A stretch of DNA of 64,000 nt from Eubacteriales bacterium (GTDB lineage: Bacteria > Bacillota > Clostridia > Lachnospirales > Lachnospiraceae). Below, in pieces: positions 1 to 7,748 of this stretch (position 1 is its first letter; each line of letters begins with the position of its first letter). Below the pieces are notes generated by a model. It had not been told where the DNA came from and ran no database searches. It worked only from the letters and a program-made list of their open reading frames with translations. The stretch spans positions 7,089-71,088 of the forward strand of contig JAUNGT010000002.1 of NCBI GenBank assembly GCA_030524455.1. The letters are read 5' to 3'. A program made the position numbers and the translations under genes.

Positions 1-35
1 TAAACGATTGATTGTCAGAAAAGGGAGGACTTCTT

Positions 36-980
36 ATGATTGAGATTTCGCACCTGGCCAAAAAATACGGCGGCCGGTATGCGGTACGGGACTTAAGCGT
101 CCGCATCGAGGCCGGTCAGATCTACGGCTTTCTGGGGCCGAACGGCGCAGGAAAATCCACCACCATGAACATCATTACCGGCTACCTGGCCCCCACCTCG
201 GGCGAAGTGAAGGTGGACGGCTTCGACATTGTGAAGGAGCCGGAGCAGGCAAAGAGAAAAATCGGTTATCTGCCGGAGCTGCCCCCTCTGTACCAGGAAA
301 TGACGGTGGATGAATATCTGAAATTCGCGGCGGAGTTGAAAAAAATCCCCGCCCAAAAGCGCCGGGAGTCCATCGAAAAAGCGGTGGACATCGCGCAGCT
401 TGCCGATGTGCGAAAACGGCTGATCGCCAACCTTTCCAAGGGCTATAAGCAGCGCGTCGGACTGGCCCAGGCGGTTTTGGGAGATCCGGAGATCATCATC
501 CTGGATGAGCCCACGGTGGGCCTGGATCCCAAGCAGATGATCGAGATGCGGGAGCTGATCCGGAACCTGCGGGAGCACCACACCGTGATTTTGAGCTCCC
601 ACATCCTCTCCGAGGTCAGCGCGGTCTGCGACCGGATCCTGATTATTTCCAAAGGAGAGCTGGTGGCCAGCGATACGCCGGAAAGCCTGCAGGAGAGAAT
701 GCAGGGCGCAGGGCAGCTGGAAATCGAGGTGAAGGGCAGCGCGGCCCTGCTTCGGACCCTGCTGGCCAATCTGGAAGGCGCAGAGCATTACAGTGTCACA
801 ACGAAGGAAAACGGCATCGTCGCGGCGACCGTGACGGAAAAAGCAGGCTGCGACGTGCGGGAGGCGCTGTTCTTTGCGCTGGCGGAGCACCGTATGCCTC
901 TGCTTGTTCTGCAGAAAAAGACCGGCTCGCTGGAGGATATTTTCCTGCAGCTGACCGAAAAAGCAGGGGAGGAGAGCTGA
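36..980 (+). CDS. ABC transporter ATPase, GldA-like
   Basis: ATP-binding subunit of an ABC-2 type exporter. It would power the membrane protein encoded next. Visible motifs are Walker A GPNGAGKST (about residues 34-42), signature LSKGYKQR (about 134) and Walker B ILDEPTVGLD (about 155), followed by a C-terminal domain of about 90 residues typical of GldA/CcmA-like ATPases. An in-frame TTG lies at 12, but the ATG at 36 has a strong ribosome site (AAGGGAGG, 21-28), so I chose it. One base separates it from the next gene, so they are cotranscribed. Family assignment is firm; the substrate is unknown. Confidence 0.93.
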   Translation: MIEISHLAKKYGGRYAVRDLSVRIEAGQIYGFLGPNGAGKSTTMNIITGYLAPTSGEVKVDGFDIVKEPEQAKRKIGYLPELPPLYQEMTVDEYLKFAAELKKIPAQKRRESIEKAVDIAQLADVRKRLIANLSKGYKQRVGLAQAVLGDPEIIILDEPTVGLDPKQMIEMRELIRNLREHHTVILSSHILSEVSAVCDRILIISKGELVASDTPESLQERMQGAGQLEIEVKGSAALLRTLLANLEGAEHYSVTTKENGIVAATVTEKAGCDVREALFFALAEHRMPLLVLQKKTGSLEDIFLQLTEKAGEES

Positions 981-981
981 C

Positions 982-3102
982 ATGAAGGCAATTTATAAAA
1001 GAGAGCTGAAAAACTTTTTTATGACGGTGACGGGCTGGCTGTTCATCGCCGCTCATATCTGCCTTGCGGGGCTGTACTTTTTTGCGGTGAATTTGCTGTC
1101 CGGGTACGGGGATGTGGGGGCCATGGTGTCCAGCATCCTGTTCCTGCTGCTTTTGAGCACGCCGATCCTGTCCATGCGGATCCTGGCGGAGGAGCGCAAG
1201 CAAAAGACCGACCAGCTGATCCTCACGTCCCCGGTTTCGGTGGGCGGCATTGTGGCGGGCAAATACCTGGCGATGGCGACCGTCTTTACTGTGCCGATCC
1301 TGGTGATGTGCAGCTTTCCGCTGATCCTCGGACAATACGGCAGCGTACCCATGGAGGAAAGCTACACGGCGATCCTGGTCTACTACCTGTTCGGCCTGGC
1401 CTGCCTGGCCGTCGGAATGTTTGTCTCCTCCATCACGGAGAGCCAGGTGATCGCGGCGGTATTGAGCTTTGCCATATTGTTTGTGGCTTATATGATGTCC
1501 TCCATCATTTCCCTGATCTCCTCGTCAGGCAACCTGGTCACCCAAATCCTGGAGGCCTTTGACTTTTCCTCCCGCCTGGATGCCATGCTGGGAGGTACGC
1601 TGGATCTGAAAGCGGTGCTGTATTTTGTGACGGTGATTTTCGTCTTTTTATTCCTCACCACCCAGTCCATCCAGAAGCGGCGCTATCAGATCTCCGTCAG
1701 ATCCTTCCGGATCGGGGCCTACAGCACCGGCCTGACCGCGGTTGTCCTGGTGATCGCAGTGTTTGCAAACCTGGCCGTCTCCGCGCTGCCGGACAGCTAC
1801 ACCACGGTGGATACGACCAGCCAGAAGCTTTACTCCCTGACCGCCACCACCAAAAATGTGCTGAAGGCGCTGGATCAGGACGTGACGATCTATGTGATCA
1901 ACGCCGAAAACAATCAGGATACCATGCTGCAGACCACGCTGGAGCAGTACGCGGATCTGTCCGGCCATATTCAGATCGTCTACAAGGATCCTGTGGTTTC
2001 GCCGGATTTTTATAAGGATTACACGGACAGCATCTCCATCAACTCTTTGATTGTGGAATGCGGCGACCGGTTCCGGGTGATCAACTACAACAATATTTAC
2101 GAGTACGACTATGACTATACAACCTACAGCCAGACCGTATCCGCCTACGACGCCGAAGGGCTGATCACCAGCGCGGTGGCCTATGTGACCAGCGGCGACG
2201 CTCCGGTGATTTATCAGGTCAACGGCCACGGGGAGAGCTCCCTGGAGAGCACCTTCACGGAAGGGGTACAGAAGGAAAACGCGGATCTGGCGGAGCTGAC
2301 CCTTCTGACTGCGGACAGTGTGCCGGAGGATGCGGACGGCGTGATGATCCTGTCCCCCACAAGCGACTTCAATGAGGACGACGTCCAGAAACTGACCGAC
2401 TATCTGGACAGAGGCGGAAAAATTTTGCTGGAAACCTCCTACATCGACCTTTTTGCCGAGGAGATGCCCAACCTTTCCAAAATCCTTTCCTATTTCGGGC
2501 TTTCCATCGGCGACGGGCTGATCGTGGAGCAGGATCGCGACCGGATGTATCAGAGCCCGGTGTACCTGCTTCCGGAGGTGCAGTCCGACAGCCTGACTTC
2601 GGGAGTATACGGCAATGACTACGATTATATCATGATGCCCTATGCGCAGGCGATCCTGTCCCAGGAGACGGAAAACGTGACGGTGACGCAGCTTCTGACC
2701 ACCTCCGACAGCTCCTATTTAAAGACCGGGCTGAGCGACACCTCCGATCTTTCAAAACAGGAGGGCGACGTTGAGGGCCCCTTCGCGGTGGGTGTGAGCG
2801 CGGTCAAAACACTGGAGTCCGGGGAGACGGCACAGCTGATCGTTTACAGCTCCTCTTTCCTGTTCACAGACAGCGCCAACCAGTACACAATGAACAACAA
2901 CCTGACGCTGTTTACCAACGCCGTCAGCGCCATGGCCGGGGAGAGCGAGAGCATTTCCATTCCCGCCAAATCCTATGAGACGTCCTATGTGACAGTGCCC
3001 GCAGCCTCCGCCATCCGGCTGGGGATCCTGTTTATGGGCGTCATCCCCGTGGGACTTTTGGTTTGCGGCATCGTAATCTGGGTGAGGAGGAAAAAGAGAT
3101 AA
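982..3102 (+). CDS. Fused ABC-2 permease / GldG-like protein
   Basis: A 706-residue protein joining two parts that are separate (GldF and GldG) in Bacteroidetes. Residues about 1-230 form a hydrophobic ABC-2 permease of about six membrane segments. After another helix near 240-265 comes a long extracytoplasmic region resembling the GldG 'ABC-type uncharacterized transport' domain, then a final helix and a basic end (WVRRKKR). Its stop TAA (3100-3102) overlaps the ATG of the next gene by one base, which implies translational coupling. The link with gliding is by family name only. In Firmicutes such operons have no established substrate. Confidence 0.88.
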   Translation: MKAIYKRELKNFFMTVTGWLFIAAHICLAGLYFFAVNLLSGYGDVGAMVSSILFLLLLSTPILSMRILAEERKQKTDQLILTSPVSVGGIVAGKYLAMATVFTVPILVMCSFPLILGQYGSVPMEESYTAILVYYLFGLACLAVGMFVSSITESQVIAAVLSFAILFVAYMMSSIISLISSSGNLVTQILEAFDFSSRLDAMLGGTLDLKAVLYFVTVIFVFLFLTTQSIQKRRYQISVRSFRIGAYSTGLTAVVLVIAVFANLAVSALPDSYTTVDTTSQKLYSLTATTKNVLKALDQDVTIYVINAENNQDTMLQTTLEQYADLSGHIQIVYKDPVVSPDFYKDYTDSISINSLIVECGDRFRVINYNNIYEYDYDYTTYSQTVSAYDAEGLITSAVAYVTSGDAPVIYQVNGHGESSLESTFTEGVQKENADLAELTLLTADSVPEDADGVMILSPTSDFNEDDVQKLTDYLDRGGKILLETSYIDLFAEEMPNLSKILSYFGLSIGDGLIVEQDRDRMYQSPVYLLPEVQSDSLTSGVYGNDYDYIMMPYAQAILSQETENVTVTQLLTTSDSSYLKTGLSDTSDLSKQEGDVEGPFAVGVSAVKTLESGETAQLIVYSSSFLFTDSANQYTMNNNLTLFTNAVSAMAGESESISIPAKSYETSYVTVPAASAIRLGILFMGVIPVGLLVCGIVIWVRRKKR

Positions 3103-3695
3103 TGAAAAAACAGAAAATCCAGCTGCTGGTACTGCTGATCGTGTGCCTGGCCTGCGTAGGCGGCTACTTTTTCATCCGCAGCCAGAGCTTTGAGACGGAG
3201 GAGGAAACGACAGAGGTCAGCGTCACCGATTTCAACAAGGATGACGTGACGGAGCTGATTGTCTCCGGCGACCACGAGCTGCACTTTGTACTGGAGGACG
3301 GAACCTGGACAGAGAGCAGCCTGCCCGGCGAAAGCATCTCCCAGGAGAGCGTCAACCTGCTTGTCAGCGAGATCGACAACATCACCACCACGGAAACCGT
3401 GGTGGAAAATCCGGAGGATTTGAGCCAGTACGGCCTGGCGGAGCCCTTCCGCACCATCCAGGCGGTGCTGTCCGACGGCACCACCGTCACCATCCACGCA
3501 GGCAGCGAGAGCACGCTTTTGTCCAAATATTATGTACAGGTGGAGGGTGATGAAAACGTATACCTGGTTTCCTCCTACATTGTGACGGACTTTGATAAGA
3601 CAGCGGAGGAATTCGTGGAGGAAGAAGAAACGGAAAGCTCCGAGGAAAGTGCAGAAGTGGAAGAGACGGAGAGCTCTGAAGAAAGTGCGGGGTGA
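3102..3695 (+). CDS. DUF4340 domain membrane-anchored protein
   Basis: Starts at the ATG that overlaps the previous stop, with ribosome site GAGGAGG (3084-3090). An N-terminal helix (about residues 5-25, LLVLLIVCLACVGGYFF) anchors an extracytoplasmic domain resembling DUF4340, which is commonly encoded beside Gld-like ABC genes. The last 30 residues are almost only Glu, Ser and Thr and contain the unit ETESSEESA twice. It is the third gene of the exporter operon and probably an accessory subunit; the molecular role is unknown. Confidence 0.82.
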   Translation: MKKQKIQLLVLLIVCLACVGGYFFIRSQSFETEEETTEVSVTDFNKDDVTELIVSGDHELHFVLEDGTWTESSLPGESISQESVNLLVSEIDNITTTETVVENPEDLSQYGLAEPFRTIQAVLSDGTTVTIHAGSESTLLSKYYVQVEGDENVYLVSSYIVTDFDKTAEEFVEEEETESSEESAEVEETESSEESAG

Positions 3696-3707
3696 GCAAT
3701 TTATGGG

Positions 3708-3736
3708 AGCGGCGCAGAAATTCTGCGCCGCTTTTG
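3708..3736 (+). terminator. Rho-independent terminator after the Gld-like operon
   Basis: Arms AGCGGCGCAGAA (3708-3719) and TTCTGCGCCGCT (3721-3732) are perfectly complementary and are followed by TTT. It lies 12 bases after the DUF4340 stop and closes the operon. Confidence 0.88.
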
Positions 3737-3773
3737 CATTCAAACAGTTTTTCCGGATTACCCATAAAAACTA

Positions 3774-3802
3774 TTGAATCTTCTTGATTTTTTCGGTATG
3801 CT
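3774..3802 (+). promoter_or_regulatory. Candidate sigma-A promoter for the AAA ATPase gene
   Basis: TTGAAT (3774-3779), 17-base spacer, TATGCT (3797-3802). It sits between the terminator and the ribosome site at 3816, so transcription would begin near 3809. Four of six bases match consensus in each box. Confidence 0.5.
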
Positions 3803-3830
3803 ACAAGTAAGGAATAAGGAGACGAGCGAT

Positions 3831-5030
3831 ATGATTATCCGGTCAAACTATATGAATACGCTGAAAACCTTTCGGGATGTCCCGCTTGTGAAGATATTGG
3901 CGGGAATCCGACGCTGCGGAAAATCCACAATTTTAGATATGCTGCGGGATGATCTGCTGGAAAACGGGATTGCCGCAGATCACATTATCAGTATGCGATA
4001 CACGTCGGAGGATTTTGAGGATGGCATGACGGATAAAGATATGTATAACGGCATAAAGGGGCAAATGACCGACAAAGGGCGTTACTACCTTTTGCTGGAT
4101 GAGGTGCAGGAAATCGACGGTTGGGAAAAAGCGGTCAATAGTCTGTTGGAGAATTCCAACACTGATATTTATGTGACCGGCTCCAATTCCAAACTGATGT
4201 CCGGCGAAATCTCCACCTACCTGACAGGACGCTACATTTCCATTCCGGTTTATACGTTATCTTTTGCCGAGTATTTGGAATTTAAGAAATCAGATTTCCG
4301 CTCTCCCAAGGAATTGTTAAACGAATACCTGCGGTTGGGCGGGTTCCCCATCGTGGCGCGGAGCAACTTTGACGAACGCTCCGCCTATCAGATTGTGGAG
4401 GGCATTTATAACTCTGTTATAACGAACGATATTACAAGACGGCATAACATCATGAATTTTGATTTATTTAACCGTGTTGTAAAGTATATCGTGGAAAATG
4501 TGGGAAAAACTTTTTCAGCCAATGCCATTGCGAAGTTTCTCAAAAGTGAGGGACGCTCCCTGTCCGTTGAGGCAGTTTATAACTATCTGAACTGGCTGGA
4601 AAAGGCGTTTGTGATCTATCGCTGCCAGCGGTTTGACTTGCAGGGCAAGTCTGTGCTGAAAACCCAGGAGAAATTCTATCTGGCCGATGCTTCCCTGAAA
4701 TACTGCATCATGGGTTTTGATCCGAAGTCAATCGCCGCTATGCTGGAGAATATCGTGTATTTTGAACTGCGGCGTCGAGGCTACGAGGTCTATATTGGGA
4801 AGAATGAAACGAAGGAAATTGATTTTGTGGCGGTACAGCGGGAAGAACGTATCTACGTTCAGGCGTGCCGCAGGCTGCCGGAGGAATCGGATCGGGAGAT
4901 TGCCAATCTCCTTGAAATCAGAGATCACTACCCGAAATATGTCGTGACATTGGACGAATTGGCTGTCGGAAATGTCAATGGTATAAAAATCGTACACCTG
5001 GCGGATTTTTTGCTGAGTCATGGATACTAA
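3831..5030 (+). CDS. AAA-family ATPase with DUF4143-type C-terminus
   Basis: A 399-residue ATPase of the AAA_14/DUF4143 type. Walker A is GIRRCGKST (residues 25-33) and Walker B LLLDEVQEI (87-95). A middle winged-helix-like region follows, and the C-terminal part contains KEIDFVA, resembling a nuclease-fold strand seen in this family. I chose the ATG at 3831 because AAGGAG lies nine bases upstream; TTG 3774 and ATG 3798 are in frame but have no such site. Base composition is more AT-rich than the flanking exporter genes. These ATPases are abundant and mobile in gut Firmicutes; their function is unsettled. Confidence 0.87.
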   Translation: MIIRSNYMNTLKTFRDVPLVKILAGIRRCGKSTILDMLRDDLLENGIAADHIISMRYTSEDFEDGMTDKDMYNGIKGQMTDKGRYYLLLDEVQEIDGWEKAVNSLLENSNTDIYVTGSNSKLMSGEISTYLTGRYISIPVYTLSFAEYLEFKKSDFRSPKELLNEYLRLGGFPIVARSNFDERSAYQIVEGIYNSVITNDITRRHNIMNFDLFNRVVKYIVENVGKTFSANAIAKFLKSEGRSLSVEAVYNYLNWLEKAFVIYRCQRFDLQGKSVLKTQEKFYLADASLKYCIMGFDPKSIAAMLENIVYFELRRRGYEVYIGKNETKEIDFVAVQREERIYVQACRRLPEESDREIANLLEIRDHYPKYVVTLDELAVGNVNGIKIVHLADFLLSHGY

Positions 5031-5049
5031 AATAAGGAGAACATCACTC

Positions 5050-6051
5050 ATGGAAGGCATCGTTGTCAAAAATTTATCCCGGGATTTTGAATACTATGAA
5101 AAAGAAGCCGGAATGAAAAGTTCCATCCAAAATTTATTCCACAGGAAAAAGCAGATCCGTCACGCTGTGAAAAATATTTCCTTTGAAGTGCAAAAGGGGG
5201 AAATGGTCGGTTTTTTGGGGCCAAACGGGGCGGGAAAAACAACTACGATCAAGATGCTGTCCGGCATTCTGCATCCGACCTCCGGCGAAATATCGGTGAA
5301 CGGCTATGTTCCCTGGGAGAGAAAAAACGAATTCAAGAAGCAGTTTGCATATGTGGCGGGGCAGAAATCCCAGCTATGGATCAATCTGCCTGCCGTGGAT
5401 TCTTTTGCTCTGAATAAAAGTATTTATGAATTGTCCGATACGGAATATAAGCAGACCCTGGGAGAACTGGTGGAGCTGTTTGGCGTACAGGATTTCTTGA
5501 AGGTACAGGTCCGGCGGCTGTCTTTGGGGGAGCGTATGAAGATGGAAATGATCGCCGCTCTTTTGCACCGGCCGAAGGTCATTCTGCTGGATGAGCCTAC
5601 CATCGGATTGGATTTTATTGCGCAGAATAATATCCGGGAATTTTTAAAGGACTATAACCGCAAAAACGGCGTAACGATGCTGCTGACCAGTCATTACTTA
5701 AAGGATATTGAAGAGCTGTGTCACCGGACGATTGTGATCAGCCATGGCGACCTGGTGTACAACGGAACCCTGGAGCATATCCGGAATATTTTTTCAAAAA
5801 AGAGGCTGCTCAATGTGCGCTGGAATGCTCCGGTTGGCCGGGAAGCGCTGACAAGGCTCGGCGCCTTGAAAAGCTGGGAGCCGATGAAGGCTGTCCTTGA
5901 GGTGGAGGATGCCGACGTAGCGCAGACGATACAAAGATTGTTTGAGATATCCGAGGTGGGGGATATCAATATAGAGGCGGCCCCGCTGGAGGAAAGTATC
6001 GCCCGTCTTTACGGGCAGGAAGCTCGGGAGGCAGACAGTGAACAAGTATAA
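5050..6051 (+). CDS. ABC-2 exporter ATPase (COG4586 type)
   Basis: ATPase of a three-gene exporter with the two following permeases. Walker A is GPNGAGKTT (residues 57-65), signature LSLGERMKM, Walker B ILLDEPTIGLD. An N-terminal extension before the first strand (residues 15-38) and a C-terminal domain are usual for this COG4586 subgroup, which pairs with COG4587/COG3694 permeases; some such systems are called viologen exporters. ATG 5050 has AAGGAG ten bases upstream. Its end overlaps the next gene by 14 bases. Confidence 0.92.
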   Translation: MEGIVVKNLSRDFEYYEKEAGMKSSIQNLFHRKKQIRHAVKNISFEVQKGEMVGFLGPNGAGKTTTIKMLSGILHPTSGEISVNGYVPWERKNEFKKQFAYVAGQKSQLWINLPAVDSFALNKSIYELSDTEYKQTLGELVELFGVQDFLKVQVRRLSLGERMKMEMIAALLHRPKVILLDEPTIGLDFIAQNNIREFLKDYNRKNGVTMLLTSHYLKDIEELCHRTIVISHGDLVYNGTLEHIRNIFSKKRLLNVRWNAPVGREALTRLGALKSWEPMKAVLEVEDADVAQTIQRLFEISEVGDINIEAAPLEESIARLYGQEAREADSEQV

Positions 6052-6838
6052 AACCGCTTTTTTGGTGGGCGTTTCCAATTCGATGGAATTCCGTTTCGAT
6101 TTTTTTATGAATTTGCTCAGTACCGTTTTTCCGATCATCATGCAGGTATTTATCTGGATCTCCATGTACGGCGGAAACGGCGGCGACGCGATGTATGGTT
6201 ATACGTTTCCTCAGATGATTCTGTATGTGGTGGTGGCGGGCGCGGTGAGCAAATTCACCAATACCGGTGTGGAGTATCTTGTGAACGAAGATATTCACAG
6301 CGGAGGAATCGCGAAATATCTGGTGCGTCCGGTAAACTATATCGGGTTCCGTTTGTGCGACACCATCGGAAATAAGCTGGCGTCCATGATTACCATGGTC
6401 ATTCTGACATTGCTGGCGCTGCTGGTATTATTTTTTGCGGTGGATTTTGTTGTCGTACCCGCTGCGGTGCTTTTGTTTTTCCCTTCCCTGATACTGGCTG
6501 CGGTTCTGAATTTTTTTCTCTTTTTTTGCCTGAGCACAATGGCCTTCTGGCTGACGGAGATTGGAAATTTCTTTCATGCCATGAGCGTAGTCATCATGGT
6601 AATGAGCGGCGGCGTATTTCCGGTATCCGTATTCGGACATACCTATGAGCGTATCAGCAGGTTTATTCCCCTGAGCTATACGATCAATTATCCCATCCAG
6701 ATCCTGTCCGGCGTGGTGAGTACGGGGGAGGCTGTGGAGGTTCTGGGCATACAGCTTGTCTGGATCTTTCTTTTGGCGGCCCTGGCAAGACTGGGCTGGC
6801 ACAGGGGCTTACAAAAATATGTTGCGGTAGGAGGGTAA
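6038..6838 (+). CDS. ABC-2 family permease 1 (COG4587-like)
   Basis: Integral membrane protein of 266 residues with about six hydrophobic segments, matching the ABC-2 permease family PF06182 in size and pattern. It starts at a GTG seven bases after GGGAG (6026-6030), inside the end of the ATPase gene, which suggests coupled translation. With the next gene it would form a heterodimeric channel. The substrate cannot be read from the sequence. Confidence 0.88.
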   Translation: MNKYKTAFLVGVSNSMEFRFDFFMNLLSTVFPIIMQVFIWISMYGGNGGDAMYGYTFPQMILYVVVAGAVSKFTNTGVEYLVNEDIHSGGIAKYLVRPVNYIGFRLCDTIGNKLASMITMVILTLLALLVLFFAVDFVVVPAAVLLFFPSLILAAVLNFFLFFCLSTMAFWLTEIGNFFHAMSVVIMVMSGGVFPVSVFGHTYERISRFIPLSYTINYPIQILSGVVSTGEAVEVLGIQLVWIFLLAALARLGWHRGLQKYVAVGG

Positions 6839-6847
6839 TGCGGGCAA

Positions 6848-7654
6848 ATGAAAGAACGTTGGCGAGTATTAAAATGGTATCTTAAGGTGGCGCTTCATTT
6901 TGGAAAGCTTTCCCTGCAGTCCGTCATGGAATATCCGCTGAATTTCGCCTCCGGCGTTTGCGTGGAGCTGGCATATATGGTGATTAAGCTGGTGTATTTA
7001 TATGTGGTGGTATCCACCGGCATGAAAGTGGGAAGCCTGACCGCGAATATGGTAGTGATTTTTGTGGGAACCTACATTTTTATGACCGGGATCTGGATGC
7101 TGTTAAGCGGCGTCAACGGTATCCCGGATCAGGTGGTTCGGGGAGACCTTGACCTGATTATGACAAAACCCGGATCGCTTCAGTTTTTGCAGACATTTGG
7201 AAAATATAATTTTGCGCTGGCGCTTCCAAACCTGGCGGCCGGAACGATCCTGATGGTCGTTGGATATCGGATATGCGATATCCCCGTAACGCCGGGCAAT
7301 ATCGCAATCTTTATTTTCTACCTGCTCATGGGAACCATTTTAACCTATTCCTTTGGATTGATGGCGTCCCTGCTGGTCTTTTGGGTGACCTCCCTGAATG
7401 CGGTCAACACGTTGTATTCCGCGCTCTGGGATTACAATAATATGCCGATGGAATTGTATCCGAAGATCATAAAGCAGATCGGGACATTCCTCATTCCGGT
7501 TTTTCTGATTACAAACTGGTCGGGTATGGCGGTTCTTGGAAAACTGGATGTCCTGCAGCTTGTTTGGGGAATTGTCGTTCCCGTTTTGGCATTTTTCTTA
7601 TCGAGACAAATATGGAAGGCCGGAATCCGGAGATACACCAGTGCAAATGGTTAA
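6848..7654 (+). CDS. ABC-2 family permease 2 (COG3694-like)
   Basis: Second permease of the exporter, 268 residues, about six membrane segments, with a loop around GVNGIPDQVVRGDLDLIMTKP that is typical of COG3694 proteins. The ribosome site GGAGGG (6830-6835) is 12 bases before the ATG. An ATG at 6838 overlapping the previous stop is in another frame and is not used. The gene ends before a clear terminator, so this trio is one transcription unit. Confidence 0.88.
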   Translation: MKERWRVLKWYLKVALHFGKLSLQSVMEYPLNFASGVCVELAYMVIKLVYLYVVVSTGMKVGSLTANMVVIFVGTYIFMTGIWMLLSGVNGIPDQVVRGDLDLIMTKPGSLQFLQTFGKYNFALALPNLAAGTILMVVGYRICDIPVTPGNIAIFIFYLLMGTILTYSFGLMASLLVFWVTSLNAVNTLYSALWDYNNMPMELYPKIIKQIGTFLIPVFLITNWSGMAVLGKLDVLQLVWGIVVPVLAFFLSRQIWKAGIRRYTSANG

Positions 7655-7689
7655 TCTTACCGCAATTTTTCTCAATGATTCCGCAATTT

Positions 7690-7717
7690 AGGCGCTGGAT
7701 TTTTCCGGCGCCTTTCT
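7690..7717 (+). terminator. Rho-independent terminator after the ABC-2 exporter
   Basis: AGGCGCTGG (7690-7698) pairs with CCGGCGCCT (7705-7713) around an ATTTTT loop, with one T-G pair, and TTCT follows. Confidence 0.8.
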
Positions 7718-7748
7718 GTATGTTATAGATAAATAGGAGGAGCAATTT

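Noticed and set aside
1..35. An alternative TTG start at 12 for the first ATPase
   Set aside because: It would place the ribosome site AAGGGAGG inside the coding sequence; the ATG at 36 is spaced correctly.
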